Shown in pieces: positions 9,559 through 19,227 of a DNA stretch of 64,000 bases; positions within the stretch are counted from its first letter, which is position 1, and each line of letters starts with the position of its first letter. The notes under the pieces were generated by a model. That model made no database searches, was not told where the DNA came from, and worked only from the letters and a program-made list of their open reading frames with translations. Both the position numbers and the translations under genes were made by a program. The stretch lies in contig JAPPUL010000082.1 in assembly GCA_026874595.1 (NCBI GenBank), forward strand, positions 1,056,001-1,120,000, written 5' to 3'. Source of the DNA: Sipunculus nudus. Taxonomy: Eukaryota; Annelida; Sipuncula; Golfingiida; Sipunculidae.

Positions 9559-10869
9559 TTACTTAGAATAGTTAAAAAACTTCTTAAAATCGTCATACTT
9601 ATATATCCCAGCAGCTTTAGCAACATCAAACAGATTAAGTAAAATTTTAGCATTATGTACTTCAAGTTTATGACGTAGTAGTTTATTTTTCTCACTAATT
9701 ATATTCCAAATGCTATCATCCTGTTTTTGTAAAGCTATGATATCATCGTTAAAATATTTGTCATGGTATATTTTAATATCTTTGAGAAATATTTGAAAGT
9801 TTTTTACTTTGAAAAGGTCATTATTCTTTAAAATAATGCTTTCAAAAGCGAGGAAAGGGATATCCTGTGGATAAGCTTGTTTTTTATTAGCGAAGTTAAT
9901 TTTTTTATTATGAGGGATATAGTTGCTGTTTATAAAGACCAAAGTATCTTCAGAATAGATAACATTTTGATGTTTAACGATAGAAAAAGAGCGTAAAGAG
10001 TCATTAACGAATAAAGCTTTATAAAAGAGTGTATGTTTATTAAGGTCGCTAGGATTTATAATGTCTTTGTTGTCAAACTGCTTACCGTTGTATTTAGAAA
10101 AATATTTAAACTTAGTATTATTAGCTTTAGTATTTAAAAACCCGAGTTTGAATTTGGAAGTAATATTTTTGTGATTTCTTAAGATAATGGATAAAGAGAC
10201 ATTTCTGAAGTTTTTGTTAGTAAAGCCAATTCTCATAGAAATCTTTTTGATGTTTTTAGTATTTAAGATGATACCGTTGTTTAAGTTAATGAAGTTGCCC
10301 ATTTTGTCATGCGGATATATTCTGAAGGGAGGTTTAATGGAGGCGGAATTGGACTTAGGGGGGAAATGGATGTGGAAGTAAGCGTTTTTTGAGATATGTT
10401 TTGGCAAGTTATTTACTTTATTGTTTATGCTGGTATTTTGGTTTAGAAAAGGGTTTGGATTATTATGGGGATAATAGTTTATAATCCACTTATCAAAAGA
10501 TATATCGTTGTGAGTGATAGAGAATTGAGGAATATTATTATAAAAAGGTTTGAAGAAGAAGTTTTGTAATTTAGGGTTATCTGGGTTTTCATAATAGAGT
10601 TTTCTGAAATTGGATTGTGAATATAGCCTTGAGTTTTCTTTAGAAAGAAGGGAAGGTAGGAAAGTCTTATTATGTTCTTCAAATGATGCGAAATCGATTA
10701 AAGTAGCCTCTATGGGATAAGAGCTATTTGTTATAAATAAATTAAAGCAATTAAAGCAAATGAGAAAAGATAATTTGATATAAAGATGCTGCCCTTGAAA
10801 TGGATATTTTGCAAATGGATATTTTGCAAATAGATATTTAATGATGTCAAAGAGTTTAAAGTAAATCAT
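9559..10869 (-). CDS. flaA: FlaA-like periplasmic flagellar filament sheath protein
   Basis: Spirochaete FlaA proteins form the sheath of periplasmic flagella. Three blocks match that family in order: EATLIDFASF just after the signal peptide; IKPPFRIYP, then NIKKISMRIGF and SLSIILRNH in the middle (FlaA has a PPFEI...LKSIAVTTYG...YVLLRDN pattern); and FLKDIKIYHDK near the end (FlaA has YFKDVKIIYDK). A hydrophobic signal sequence lies at about 31-50, unusually far from the start. The N terminus before it contains FAKYP twice, encoded by a 15-bp direct repeat at 10800-10837. The protein is very rich in Asn, Lys, Phe and Ile, like other genes on this strand here. Homology is judged by eye, so confidence is moderate. 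Confidence 0.6.
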   Translation of the reverse strand: MIYFKLFDIIKYLFAKYPFAKYPFQGQHLYIKLSFLICFNCFNLFITNSSYPIEATLIDFASFEEHNKTFLPSLLSKENSRLYSQSNFRKLYYENPDNPKLQNFFFKPFYNNIPQFSITHNDISFDKWIINYYPHNNPNPFLNQNTSINNKVNNLPKHISKNAYFHIHFPPKSNSASIKPPFRIYPHDKMGNFINLNNGIILNTKNIKKISMRIGFTNKNFRNVSLSIILRNHKNITSKFKLGFLNTKANNTKFKYFSKYNGKQFDNKDIINPSDLNKHTLFYKALFVNDSLRSFSIVKHQNVIYSEDTLVFINSNYIPHNKKINFANKKQAYPQDIPFLAFESIILKNNDLFKVKNFQIFLKDIKIYHDKYFNDDIIALQKQDDSIWNIISEKNKLLRHKLEVHNAKILLNLFDVAKAAGIYKYDDFKKFFNYSK

Positions 10870-10892
10870 AAAAAAAAAGTGTTAAAAAGTGC

Positions 10893-10922
10893 TTGCTAAA
10901 AATCTCGGTTTAAAGTTATAAT
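10893..10922 (+). promoter_or_regulatory. Sigma-70-type promoter for the lipoprotein gene at 11026
   Basis: TTGCTA (10893-10898) and TATAAT (10917-10922) are separated by 18 bases in the intergenic region between two divergent genes. The predicted start lies near 10929, inside the right arm of an inverted repeat: AAAAAGTGTT at 10874-10883 and AACACTTTTT at 10928-10937. The repeat could be an operator, which is inference. Confidence 0.55.
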
Positions 10923-10972
10923 GACGAAACACTTTTTAGGTAAAAAAAATGTGTAAAAAAGAAAAAGGAAGC

Positions 10973-11013
10973 GAGCTTAAAAGGGCAAGAGCTTAAAAGG
11001 GCAAGAGCTTAAA
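10973..11013. repeat. 16-bp tandem repeat in a 5' leader
   Basis: GAGCTTAAAAGGGCAA occurs twice in full (10973-10988, 10989-11004), followed by a nine-base partial copy. The array lies in the probable leader of the lipoprotein gene at 11026, just before its weak Shine-Dalgarno region. Confidence 0.9.
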
Positions 11014-11025
11014 TAAAGATAAGAG

Positions 11026-12090
11026 ATGAAAAAAGGATTAGTATTTATTTTATTATTGCTTATGATGGGCTGTGGAACTAACGAGGGGAATTTTTTTGTA
11101 GGGAGGTGGTACGGGGTAGGAGATGATATAATACTTGACTTTGCAGGGGATAAATTTGTGTTTAGATCTAAAGGGGGAGTTTCACTTGTGCGGAGTAGGG
11201 AGGCAAGTAGGCTTTTGAATGTACGAGAGTATAAAATAGAGTGGGTAGGTGAGGGATTAGGGTTACGTAAAAAGTATAAAGCGGGTGAGAGGATAATTTT
11301 CCGGGATGCGGTAACGAATGAAGGAGCTGGTAGTATAGTGATAGAGGTTCCAAATATAGGGCTTGAAGGTAGATATTATTTTAATAGGGGGGAGTTTGGA
11401 GGGAGGCTGGTAAAGTATTATGAGCTTTTAAGGGAGTATGAAAAGGGTTTATATTTGGGAGGAGGGGAGAGCAGAGGAGGAGGAGTTAAAAATTTAACAA
11501 ATGCTTATAATCTTGAGGTAGTATTGAATGGGGATGCAAAAAGAGGTTTTGGTAAAAATAATTTAATAGACGGGAATCTAAGTAGTTATTACGAACATTC
11601 AGGTCTTATGGGAACACTTGGTCTTGAGCTGGAGTTTTTCTTTTCGAGAGGGAGAAAAGGGAGGGAAGGGAAAGAAGAGGAAAAAGGGAAAGAGGGAAAA
11701 GAGGGAAAAGAGGGAAGGAGAGAGTTAAGGCACAATTTAAGACTTAGCGGGATAGGGATAGTTAGCTATCCGGACGTAAGATTGAGTAGGCTAGGTGATG
11801 GTAGTGTAGCTTTAAATAATATTAAAGATAGACAAAAGTACCACCGACTAAAGGAAGCAAGGGTATGGTTTTCGCAGGTGGGCTTAATTAGTCTTGGAGG
11901 AGGTTTTAGTAGTTTCCAAAGAGATGTAATAGATATAGAACTTGAAGACAAATCAGGTTTGCAAGTAATTTATTTTTTAAAAGATATATATACAAATGGT
12001 GTAAAGCTGCAGATAAAAGGCATATATCCAGGATATTTAAATAATCTTCGTATTTATGAGATAATATTTTTCATAAAGGATTTTAACTAA
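11026..12090 (+). CDS. Lipoprotein with a discoidin-like (F5/8 type C-like) region
   Basis: The N terminus is a lipoprotein signal (lipobox LMMGCG, Cys16), so the mature 339-residue protein should be membrane-anchored and exported. Residues about 15-120 look like a small beta domain (FVGRWYGVGDD...). From about 165 the segment NAYNLEVVLNGD, then NLIDGNLSSYYEH and LGLELEF, has the look of the carbohydrate-binding discoidin-like domains common in spirochaete surface proteins. A charged KEG/GKEEE low-complexity stretch (about 210-230) interrupts that domain and is encoded by 9-bp repeats around 11692-11720. Function is not recognised. It may be co-transcribed with the exported protein that follows. 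Confidence 0.75.
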   Translation: MKKGLVFILLLLMMGCGTNEGNFFVGRWYGVGDDIILDFAGDKFVFRSKGGVSLVRSREASRLLNVREYKIEWVGEGLGLRKKYKAGERIIFRDAVTNEGAGSIVIEVPNIGLEGRYYFNRGEFGGRLVKYYELLREYEKGLYLGGGESRGGGVKNLTNAYNLEVVLNGDAKRGFGKNNLIDGNLSSYYEHSGLMGTLGLELEFFFSRGRKGREGKEEEKGKEGKEGKEGRRELRHNLRLSGIGIVSYPDVRLSRLGDGSVALNNIKDRQKYHRLKEARVWFSQVGLISLGGGFSSFQRDVIDIELEDKSGLQVIYFLKDIYTNGVKLQIKGIYPGYLNNLRIYEIIFFIKDFN

Positions 12091-12124
12091 TCTAGTGCTA
12101 TTGAAATATAATGAGGACAATTTC

Positions 12125-13051
12125 ATGATAAAATGGTTTGTAAAAGGTTTACTAATGATATTGTTAGTAACAAGTTTGCTTAGTGTAAAGACTATGTCGT
12201 ATGCAAAGGAAAGCTCGTTACTTTCAATGCGAACTATCGGGTTCAAAGATATATATCTAGGAAGTAGTAAAGAAAGCACCTTAAAGAAGATAAATAATTA
12301 TGGACTTGATTATATGTTAAGCGATTTTAAAACAAGGATAGTAAGTATAGACCCATATTTTTTATTATCAAAAGAGTTTTTATATAAATATACAAAGAAT
12401 GCAATAAAGTATGCAATAGAGGGAGAAACTTACTATATAAGTCTAAATGAGCTAGATAGGCTTGGTTCAAATTTCCGAGTCTTAGGAAAGAAAAACAGTT
12501 TTGAATTATACTACAGTAAGCTATCAAGTTTTAGTATAGGACAAACAGATGGTATAAAGTTAAGCCCGCTTATACGGGATATAAGATTTAGTTTTTATGA
12601 TGATGCTTTATACAAGATAAATTATCAAGCAAATTTTAGACTTGATGAAATAATAAGATATATAGAGGGATTAAAATCGTTATACGGTAAGTTTAGTTTT
12701 AGGTTTGATGGTGGTTATGCAGTATTTGAGTTTTCTGATGAAGATATATTCATAACGTTTAAGGTATCGAAAGAGACTTATAATAATATAAGTCACATGG
12801 AATATGTTGGCTACAAAGAGTTTACAAACCAAAAAGTATATGTATCAATATTAAACACAAATCTTAATAATTTGGTTTTAAGATATCAAAATAATGTATA
12901 TCGAGATATGCTCTATTTATTTAAAAGACAAGCAGATGAGAATTTAAAAGAGCTTAAGGAAACAATTAAGACTAAAAAGGATGTCCATATAAAAGAGGAT
13001 ACTATAAGGGAAAGAGATAGGTATAAAGACGTAGATGATCTTCTGGGGTAA
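12125..13051 (+). CDS. Exported protein of unknown function
   Basis: I do not recognise a family. I chose the ATG at 12125 because AGGA sits seven bases upstream and the next residues form a signal peptide (MIKWFVKGLLMILLVTSLLS, with cleavage probably near SYA). An ATG at 12095 would add ten residues in front. After the signal, GFKDIYLGSSKESTLKKI resembles the N-terminal segment of short exported proteins seen in spirochaetes that begin with a FKD..LG..... motif. The C terminus (about 260-308) is highly charged and probably helical. It lies 34 bases after the lipoprotein gene. Confidence 0.65.
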   Translation: MIKWFVKGLLMILLVTSLLSVKTMSYAKESSLLSMRTIGFKDIYLGSSKESTLKKINNYGLDYMLSDFKTRIVSIDPYFLLSKEFLYKYTKNAIKYAIEGETYYISLNELDRLGSNFRVLGKKNSFELYYSKLSSFSIGQTDGIKLSPLIRDIRFSFYDDALYKINYQANFRLDEIIRYIEGLKSLYGKFSFRFDGGYAVFEFSDEDIFITFKVSKETYNNISHMEYVGYKEFTNQKVYVSILNTNLNNLVLRYQNNVYRDMLYLFKRQADENLKELKETIKTKKDVHIKEDTIRERDRYKDVDDLLG

Positions 13052-13062
13052 TCTTATAAACC

Positions 13063-14019
13063 TTATAAACCTTTAGAAGCAAGCCATCTCTCAGCGTCCA
13101 AAGCAGCCATACACCCAGTGCCAGCAGAAGTAACAGCCTGCCTATAGTAATCATCAATAACATCACCAGCAGCAAAAACACCTTCAACATTAGTTATAGT
13201 CCGAAAAGATTTGCTGAGTTTAATGTAACCGCTATTAGTAAGCTCTATTTGTCCTTTAATAAATTCAGTAATAGGAGTATGCCCAATAGCAACAAAAAGC
13301 CCCCCAACATCAAGCTTAGATGAGCTTCCATCCTTAGTATCTTCAAGTTCTAAAGACTTTATAAAGTCCTGTCCAACTATCTTAGTAACTTTTTTATTCC
13401 AGTGAATAGTAACATTCTTTTTCTGAAAAAGATGTTGTTGCATAATATGACTTGCACGAAGTTCCTCTCTTCTATGAATTAAATGAACGGTAGAAGCAAA
13501 CTTAGTAAGATAAGTAGCTTCTTCCAAAGCAGTATCCCCACCGCCGACAACGGCAAGTTCCTTACCTTTATAAACAGGCAAAGCGCCATCACAAACGGCA
13601 CAAGCAGAAACCCCGCCCCCACTTTGAGCAAGCCGAGCTTCGTTATCAATGCCAAGCCAATTAGCCTTAGCCCCTGTTGCAATTATAACAGAGTGAGCCT
13701 TAACTTCATTGCCCTTACTATCTGTTAGAGTAAAAGGAGAAGATGAGAAGTCAACCTTAACAATTGACTCAGTAACAGATCTAACATCAAATCGTTTAGC
13801 CTGTTTTTTCATAGTCTCCATAAGGTCAGGCCCACGAATACCCTCAGGGAATCCAGGAAAGTTGTCAACATCGTTAGTAAACATAAGTTGGCCACCGGGG
13901 AGTAAATCTTGAGTAATTTGGCCCTCATAAAGGAAAGGATTTAAGTTAGCACGAGCAGCATAAATGGAGGCAGTCCAACCTGCGGGTCCAGAGCCGATAA
14001 TAATAAGTTTTTCAGTCAT
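13063..14019 (-). CDS. trxB: Thioredoxin reductase TrxB
   Basis: TrxB passes electrons from NADPH via FAD to thioredoxin. The FAD motif GSGPAGWTASIYAAR starts near residue 10, the redox-active pair is Cys140-Ala-Val-Cys143, the NADPH motif is VVGGGDTALEEA, and the second FAD motif is GVFAAGDV near the C terminus. Length (318) is standard. AGGA lies seven bases before the ATG. It converges on the exported-protein gene at 13051 with an 11-base gap and no visible terminator. Confidence 0.96.
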   Translation of the reverse strand: MTEKLIIIGSGPAGWTASIYAARANLNPFLYEGQITQDLLPGGQLMFTNDVDNFPGFPEGIRGPDLMETMKKQAKRFDVRSVTESIVKVDFSSSPFTLTDSKGNEVKAHSVIIATGAKANWLGIDNEARLAQSGGGVSACAVCDGALPVYKGKELAVVGGGDTALEEATYLTKFASTVHLIHRREELRASHIMQQHLFQKKNVTIHWNKKVTKIVGQDFIKSLELEDTKDGSSSKLDVGGLFVAIGHTPITEFIKGQIELTNSGYIKLSKSFRTITNVEGVFAAGDVIDDYYRQAVTSAGTGCMAALDAERWLASKGL

Positions 14020-14206
14020 GAATCTATCCTAGGTTTTATTTAAGATTTAAGAATATTATTTACTATTTTGGGATAAGAAAATAAGTAATTACTAATTTAA
14101 TAATAAAAATAATATAAAAAAAAGAATTACAAATTCCTAATGTTTTTTTAATCTAAAGGCTATATTAAGATATATATTTTATTTTGTTATTTTGAGGGAA
14201 TGGCTT

Positions 14207-14899
14207 ATGGAGTTTGTATGTAGGGGGAAAATGTTATTAAAGATAAAGGATTTGCAAAAGGGATATATGGAGGGTTTGGTCGAACGTAAGGTATTGGATG
14301 GATGTGCTTTAGAAGTTGCTGAGGGGGAGTTTGTAGTTGTAACGGGAGAGAGTGGTAGCGGTAAGAGCACATTGTTAAACTTGATATCAGGAATAGATAA
14401 AGCGGATGGAGGGCAGATATGGTTTGGCGGCGAGTTGGTAAGCAAGATGAAAGACCAAAAGCTAAGTGAGCTTCGTCGAGACAAGATAGGGATAGTATTT
14501 CAATTTTTCAATTTGCTACCAGGCCTTAGCGCCCAAGAGAACGTAATGCTGTCTTTATTGTTTAAAGGTATAAGTTATAAAGATGCATCAGAACGGGCAC
14601 AGTTTTTGTTAAACGAGGTAGGACTTTTAGGGAAGGAGGGTTCTTTACCGGATGAGTTATCAGGTGGTGAGATGCAAAGGGTATCAATAGCGCGGGCGTT
14701 GTCAACGGAGCCGAAATTGATATTAGCCGATGAGCCAACGGGAAATTTAGATATAGAAAATAGTTTATTAGTACTTGATATTTTTGAGAAGATGGTGAGC
14801 TTACATAAAAGCGCGGTAATATTGGTAACCCACGATGAGAAGATATACAAACGAGGAGGTGTTAGTCGTTATAAGCTTTCTTGCGGGAGTCTTTATTAG
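14207..14899 (+). CDS. LolD/MacB-type ABC exporter ATPase
   Basis: This ATPase probably energises the FtsX-type permease encoded next. Walker A (GESGSGKST), signature (LSGGEMQRVSIARAL), Walker B (LILADEPTGNLD) and the switch histidine (VTHDE) are intact; the size of 230 residues fits the LolD/FtsE group. GAGGG at 14194-14198 lies eight bases before the ATG at 14207. Other in-frame starts are a TTG at 14192 and an ATG at 14231 with a poorer site. Partnership with 14930-17593 is inferred from adjacency. Substrate is unknown: lipoprotein release, or macrolide/peptide export as in MacB relatives. Confidence 0.88.
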   Translation: MEFVCRGKMLLKIKDLQKGYMEGLVERKVLDGCALEVAEGEFVVVTGESGSGKSTLLNLISGIDKADGGQIWFGGELVSKMKDQKLSELRRDKIGIVFQFFNLLPGLSAQENVMLSLLFKGISYKDASERAQFLLNEVGLLGKEGSLPDELSGGEMQRVSIARALSTEPKLILADEPTGNLDIENSLLVLDIFEKMVSLHKSAVILVTHDEKIYKRGGVSRYKLSCGSLY

Positions 14900-14929
14900 T
14901 TATTTTGTTATGGAAGCAGGTATTATTAA

Positions 14930-17593
14930 ATGATTAAGATGCTTAGGGTTGGCAAACTATTCCTAAAGCCTTATATAAAAGGTAATAAGGTAAAGCTTCT
15001 TATTACGTTAATAGGAATATCGCTTGGGGTTGGAGTATTCGTGGCGGTGGAGGGGGCGTCAAATAGCGTTAGACAGTCGATGCAAAACCTACTGAACGTG
15101 ATATCGAGTGGGACAGTAGATATAGAGGTAGTGCGAGGGCGTGGAGGTTTTTCGGAGGAGGTATATAAGGATATATATGAGATGGAGGGTATAAAGGAAG
15201 CACATCCTGTATTGCTGAATAAGACTAAAGCGAAGCTGGGGACTTTAGAAAAGACATTGTATGTATTTGGAATAGATGTAACAAGGCGTGGTATTGTAAA
15301 TATAGAAGGGGTATCTAATGTAGGGTTAGGAGCTGAGGGAGAAAGGGGAGGAGTAAGAGGGGAGGGAGGAAAAGATGAAGGCAGTTCAGATTATAATTTT
15401 GATTTAGAATTGTTTCTAACAAAGCCAGGTAGCGTGATAGTAGGAAGAGGTTTCGTAAATAGATATAAAGGTGTAAAGAGCTTTAAACTTGTAACGGCTC
15501 ATGGAGTTATAGAGTGTGAGATAGTGGGTATATTGTCGGGGGAAGATAGTATATCACAACGAAGTAACATAGTGTTAATGGATTTGTACGCAAGTCAATA
15601 TTTATTTAAGAGGGAAGGGCGACTTGACAGAGTAGATATAAAGGTTATGGAAGTAGCGGATAGGGATGTAGTAATAAATAAGTTAAAAGGGATATTGAAA
15701 GGAGGATTTAGTATAAATGAGAAAGGCCATAGCGTACGACAATTCGGGAATTTATATAAATCGTTTGACCTAAATTTAAAGGTGGTAAGCTTCATTTCGC
15801 TTTTGGTGGGAATATACTTGATAATGAATACAATAGGCTCATCAATAACACAAAAGAAGCGGGAGATTGGAATAATACGTTCTATAGGTGGCAGTCGAGG
15901 TGATATAGTTAGAATATTTACATTAAAGGGCTTAGTGATAGGGCTTGTTGGTTCTGCGTTCGGGATATTGTTAGGTTATATACTCTCCTATGTTGCAGTA
16001 GAGGCATTTCGTTATAATATTATGTATAAATCATTACTTGAGGGTAGTGAGTTTAAATTATCCTATATGATATTATTAAAGGGTTTTATATTTGGCTTTC
16101 TTAGTACAATGGTAGCGACATTCATACCGATACTGATAAGTTTTAGAAAGATGCCAAATTATAGCATACGACCTTATGCTAATATACAAGCTAATAGGAG
16201 TAGCTTGAATGTGCGATTATTATACATTTTAGGTCTTATAATATTTGTTTTAGGGTTTATACTAGCGCTTATGGGAATGTATGTAGGGGATGCACTATAT
16301 GGCTTTCTATCAAATTTTCTAATAATAGTAGGTTTTACAAGCATTTTACCCTACATAACGGAACATATAATAAAATGGTCTGACATGGCATTAAAACGGC
16401 TACTAATAAAGAGAAGAGATTCATTTGAGCTAAAGCTAGGGATAAGTAATACGGGGGGAATAAGTCTTGGCAAAAGCGTGCTTGCAATGAGCACTTTAAT
16501 GATAAGTATAGGTTTAATAGTAAACATCTCAATATTGGTAGAAAGTTATCATAAAACGCTTGAGGATTGGTTTGTAAATGTAAACAACGCAGACATATCG
16601 ATAGTATCAGGTTCAACATATTCTGAAGGAGATATCTTTGCGATGGAATCAAATCGGCTAGGAGAGCTTTCTAATCTTAAGGAAAAATATATAGAAGACA
16701 TAGACTATTACAGATTTATGCTGTCCTCGTATAAGGGAGAAGTAGTTGAGCTGCATTCATTCCGACTAGACATCATGCAAAAGCGGGTTCGATATAGATA
16801 CGAAGGAGGAACAGCGCAGGAGGCATATAAGCTTATGGAGGAGGGAGATGGGGTATTAATATCGTCAAAGCTTGCAAATAGGTTTAATTTGGCTTTAGGA
16901 GATGAGCTATACCTATCTGGTGATAGAGGGAGTTTAGATATTGGGCCATTTAAGGTAGCAGGGATAGTAATAAACTATCCTTCAAGTAAAGGGATAGTGT
17001 CAATTCCAAGGAAGACGTATATAAAACATTTTAAAGACGATAAAGTAGACATATTCAAAGTTTATTTAAAAGAAGGCGTTACAAGTCAAAATTTCAAGCA
17101 AGCGTTTTATAAGGGAGTAAAAGAGCCAGACACACTAATCGTAACAACACTTAAGGAGTTTAAGGAAGAGATATTTAAAGCTATAGACGAGACATTTTAT
17201 ATGTTTAACGTACTGTCTGTTATAACAGTATTTATAGCGATAATAGGCTTAATAAATGCGTTATTATCCTCGGTAGTAGACAGAAGACGCGAGATAGGGA
17301 TATTGAAGGCACTAGGTGCTTTAAAAGGCCAAATAGTTAAGATAATAGTTACACAATCGACATTTATAGGGTTTATAAGTGCACTTTTAGGGTTAGTAAG
17401 CGGGATACTGCTATCATTAGTTACAGTAAATATAATAAATAAACACACAGTAGGCTGGCATTTAGATTATACTATCTCGCCTGAGATATTATATATACTA
17501 TTACTATTTCCAATATTATCGATCTTATCAGGTTATTATCCGGCTTTGAAAGCTAGTGAAATAGTCCCGAGGGTGGCATTAGAGTATGAATAA
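14930..17593 (+). CDS. FtsX-family ABC transporter permease with two FtsX domains
   Basis: The 887-residue permease has one N-terminal membrane segment (about 22-45), a large periplasmic domain, three membrane segments (about 285-400), further central segments near 430-480, a second extracytoplasmic domain, and three C-terminal segments (about 760-880). Both FtsX domains carry the conserved REIGI motif (KKREIGIIRSIGG and RRREIGILKALGA). This fused layout is like YbbP/LolC-E-type exporters of lipids or lipoproteins. A Gly/Glu-rich stretch (about 130-155) looks like a low-complexity insertion. Its end overlaps the start of proB by eight bases, so the two are co-transcribed. Confidence 0.88.
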   Translation: MIKMLRVGKLFLKPYIKGNKVKLLITLIGISLGVGVFVAVEGASNSVRQSMQNLLNVISSGTVDIEVVRGRGGFSEEVYKDIYEMEGIKEAHPVLLNKTKAKLGTLEKTLYVFGIDVTRRGIVNIEGVSNVGLGAEGERGGVRGEGGKDEGSSDYNFDLELFLTKPGSVIVGRGFVNRYKGVKSFKLVTAHGVIECEIVGILSGEDSISQRSNIVLMDLYASQYLFKREGRLDRVDIKVMEVADRDVVINKLKGILKGGFSINEKGHSVRQFGNLYKSFDLNLKVVSFISLLVGIYLIMNTIGSSITQKKREIGIIRSIGGSRGDIVRIFTLKGLVIGLVGSAFGILLGYILSYVAVEAFRYNIMYKSLLEGSEFKLSYMILLKGFIFGFLSTMVATFIPILISFRKMPNYSIRPYANIQANRSSLNVRLLYILGLIIFVLGFILALMGMYVGDALYGFLSNFLIIVGFTSILPYITEHIIKWSDMALKRLLIKRRDSFELKLGISNTGGISLGKSVLAMSTLMISIGLIVNISILVESYHKTLEDWFVNVNNADISIVSGSTYSEGDIFAMESNRLGELSNLKEKYIEDIDYYRFMLSSYKGEVVELHSFRLDIMQKRVRYRYEGGTAQEAYKLMEEGDGVLISSKLANRFNLALGDELYLSGDRGSLDIGPFKVAGIVINYPSSKGIVSIPRKTYIKHFKDDKVDIFKVYLKEGVTSQNFKQAFYKGVKEPDTLIVTTLKEFKEEIFKAIDETFYMFNVLSVITVFIAIIGLINALLSSVVDRRREIGILKALGALKGQIVKIIVTQSTFIGFISALLGLVSGILLSLVTVNIINKHTVGWHLDYTISPEILYILLLFPILSILSGYYPALKASEIVPRVALEYE

Positions 17594-18731
17594 GCTAATG
17601 AATAAAGAAATTAGGCAATCTTTTTATAAAGGTAAAGATAGGGTTGTAGTAAAGGTAGGAAGCAGTTTGCTTGTAGAGGATGGCAAATTAAGTAAGGATA
17701 AGATAGAAAAGATATGCAAACAGATAATATTGCTTAAAGAGAAGGTTAAGGATGTAGTAGTTATTACAAGCGGAGCTGTTGGAGCTGGATATTCGTTATT
17801 GTTAAATAACAGGATGCCAAACACAATACCGTTAAAACAAGCAAGTGCAAGCATAGGCCAAGTTCTTGTTATGAAATATTATACAGAGCTACTTGGCAGG
17901 GCAGATTTTCTTGTTAGTCAAATTCTTTTAACAGATGCGGTATTAAAGGATAGGGAGAGGTATGTAAATGCAAGAAACACATTAAACACACTCCTTAAAT
18001 ACAACGTGATACCGATAGTAAATGAGAATGACACAGTATCGGTTGATGAGATAAAGTTTGGGGATAATGATAGTCTTGCGGCTTTAGTTACGAGTTTAAT
18101 AGATGCTGATTTACTAATAATTTTATCAGATGTTGAAGGATTTTATAAAGATTTTGAATTAGAGGCAAAACGAAAGCTCTTACATGTAATACCAAAGATA
18201 ACAAAAGAAATAGAATTTTATGCGAAAAAGGAAAGTAGCAAGATAAGTAAAGGCGGCATGATAACGAAGATAAAAGCGGCAAAGGTAACTACAGAACAAG
18301 GGATAGCGGTTTTAGTTGCTAATGGTAGGAAAGAAGACATAATAGAGAGGATATATGGCGGTGAGGTTGAAGGGAGTCTATTTTTACCTTCGAAGGGTTT
18401 TGTACCAAAGAATAAGAAAAGATGGATACATTTGAATGCGAGGGCAAAGGGTAAGGTACGAGTTGATGCTAATGCCTATAAAGCAGTTGGAAAAGATAAT
18501 AAGAGTTTGCTTGCGAAGGGGATATTGGGTACGGAAGGGGATTATGAGGCATATGATATAATTGAGTTAACGGATTTGGAAGACAAGGTGTTTGCAAAAG
18601 GAATAATCTATTATAGTAAATTGGAGATAGAAAAGATAAAGGGCTTACACTCAAAAGAGATAGAGGGAGTGCTTGGCTACTGTCATTATAACGTGGTGGT
18701 TCACAAAGACAATTTAGCGTTAATAGATTAA
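17586..18731 (+). CDS. proB: Glutamate 5-kinase ProB with PUA domain
   Basis: ProB makes gamma-glutamyl phosphate, the first step of proline synthesis. The amino-acid kinase domain shows VVKVGSSLL, ITSGAVGAGY, NENDTVS, FGDNDSLAALV and GGMITKIKAA; a C-terminal PUA domain follows from about 285 (KGKVRVDANAYKAV...). The 381-residue length matches the two-domain form. The first ATG overlaps the end of the FtsX-family gene. proA is not in the window. Confidence 0.95.
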   Translation: MNKLMNKEIRQSFYKGKDRVVVKVGSSLLVEDGKLSKDKIEKICKQIILLKEKVKDVVVITSGAVGAGYSLLLNNRMPNTIPLKQASASIGQVLVMKYYTELLGRADFLVSQILLTDAVLKDRERYVNARNTLNTLLKYNVIPIVNENDTVSVDEIKFGDNDSLAALVTSLIDADLLIILSDVEGFYKDFELEAKRKLLHVIPKITKEIEFYAKKESSKISKGGMITKIKAAKVTTEQGIAVLVANGRKEDIIERIYGGEVEGSLFLPSKGFVPKNKKRWIHLNARAKGKVRVDANAYKAVGKDNKSLLAKGILGTEGDYEAYDIIELTDLEDKVFAKGIIYYSKLEIEKIKGLHSKEIEGVLGYCHYNVVVHKDNLALID

Positions 18732-19051
18732 GTTAAAAGGTCAATAATATGTCCTTTGAAAGGGTCTTTGGTTATGCTATTTTTTTGCGTAAGACGTTTT
18801 TGTATTTTGCTATTAAGTGGTTTATAAGAGTGATTATGCTGGTCATGAGGGTCAAAATAGGTTTGTTGGCTTTCTTCAGATTCTTGGTCAATGGAAGTAA
18901 CGCTCTCATCGATCTTCTTTGATTTATTCTGATACAAAGCCTCATAATACAATTGAGTCTTAGACTGTTGCATATAATGCTTAGAATAAATCTGTCCGGC
19001 ATAATCCGACTGACCTAAAACAACCTGCATATCTAAAGGTTTAAGCGGCAT
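18728..19051 (-). CDS. Small conserved-looking protein, possibly spirochaete-specific
   Basis: The 107-residue product starts MPLKPLDMQVVLGQSDYAG, a pattern that recalls small uncharacterised spirochaete proteins beginning with a P-hydrophobic-DLQ or DMQ motif followed by a glutamine-rich helix. The rest is Gln, Ser, Asp and Tyr rich and has no signal peptide. Its stop overlaps the end of convergent proB by four bases. Composition matches other minus-strand genes in this segment, which supports a real gene. No clear ribosome site is visible. The function is not recognised. Confidence 0.5.
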   Translation of the reverse strand: MPLKPLDMQVVLGQSDYAGQIYSKHYMQQSKTQLYYEALYQNKSKKIDESVTSIDQESEESQQTYFDPHDQHNHSYKPLNSKIQKRLTQKNSITKDPFKGHIIDLLT

Positions 19052-19227
19052 AAATGTACTCTAAAAACGAACTTAAGTATTAATAAACTATATTATAAAT
19101 ATAACACTAAATAGAGCTTATATGTAAGGGAACAATATTTGCTAATTAAAGTAAAGTAATAACTTGTCATATAGCATGCAGTTAGTATAATTAGGATATA
19201 TAAAAATGTGAGGAGGAGGAGAATATA

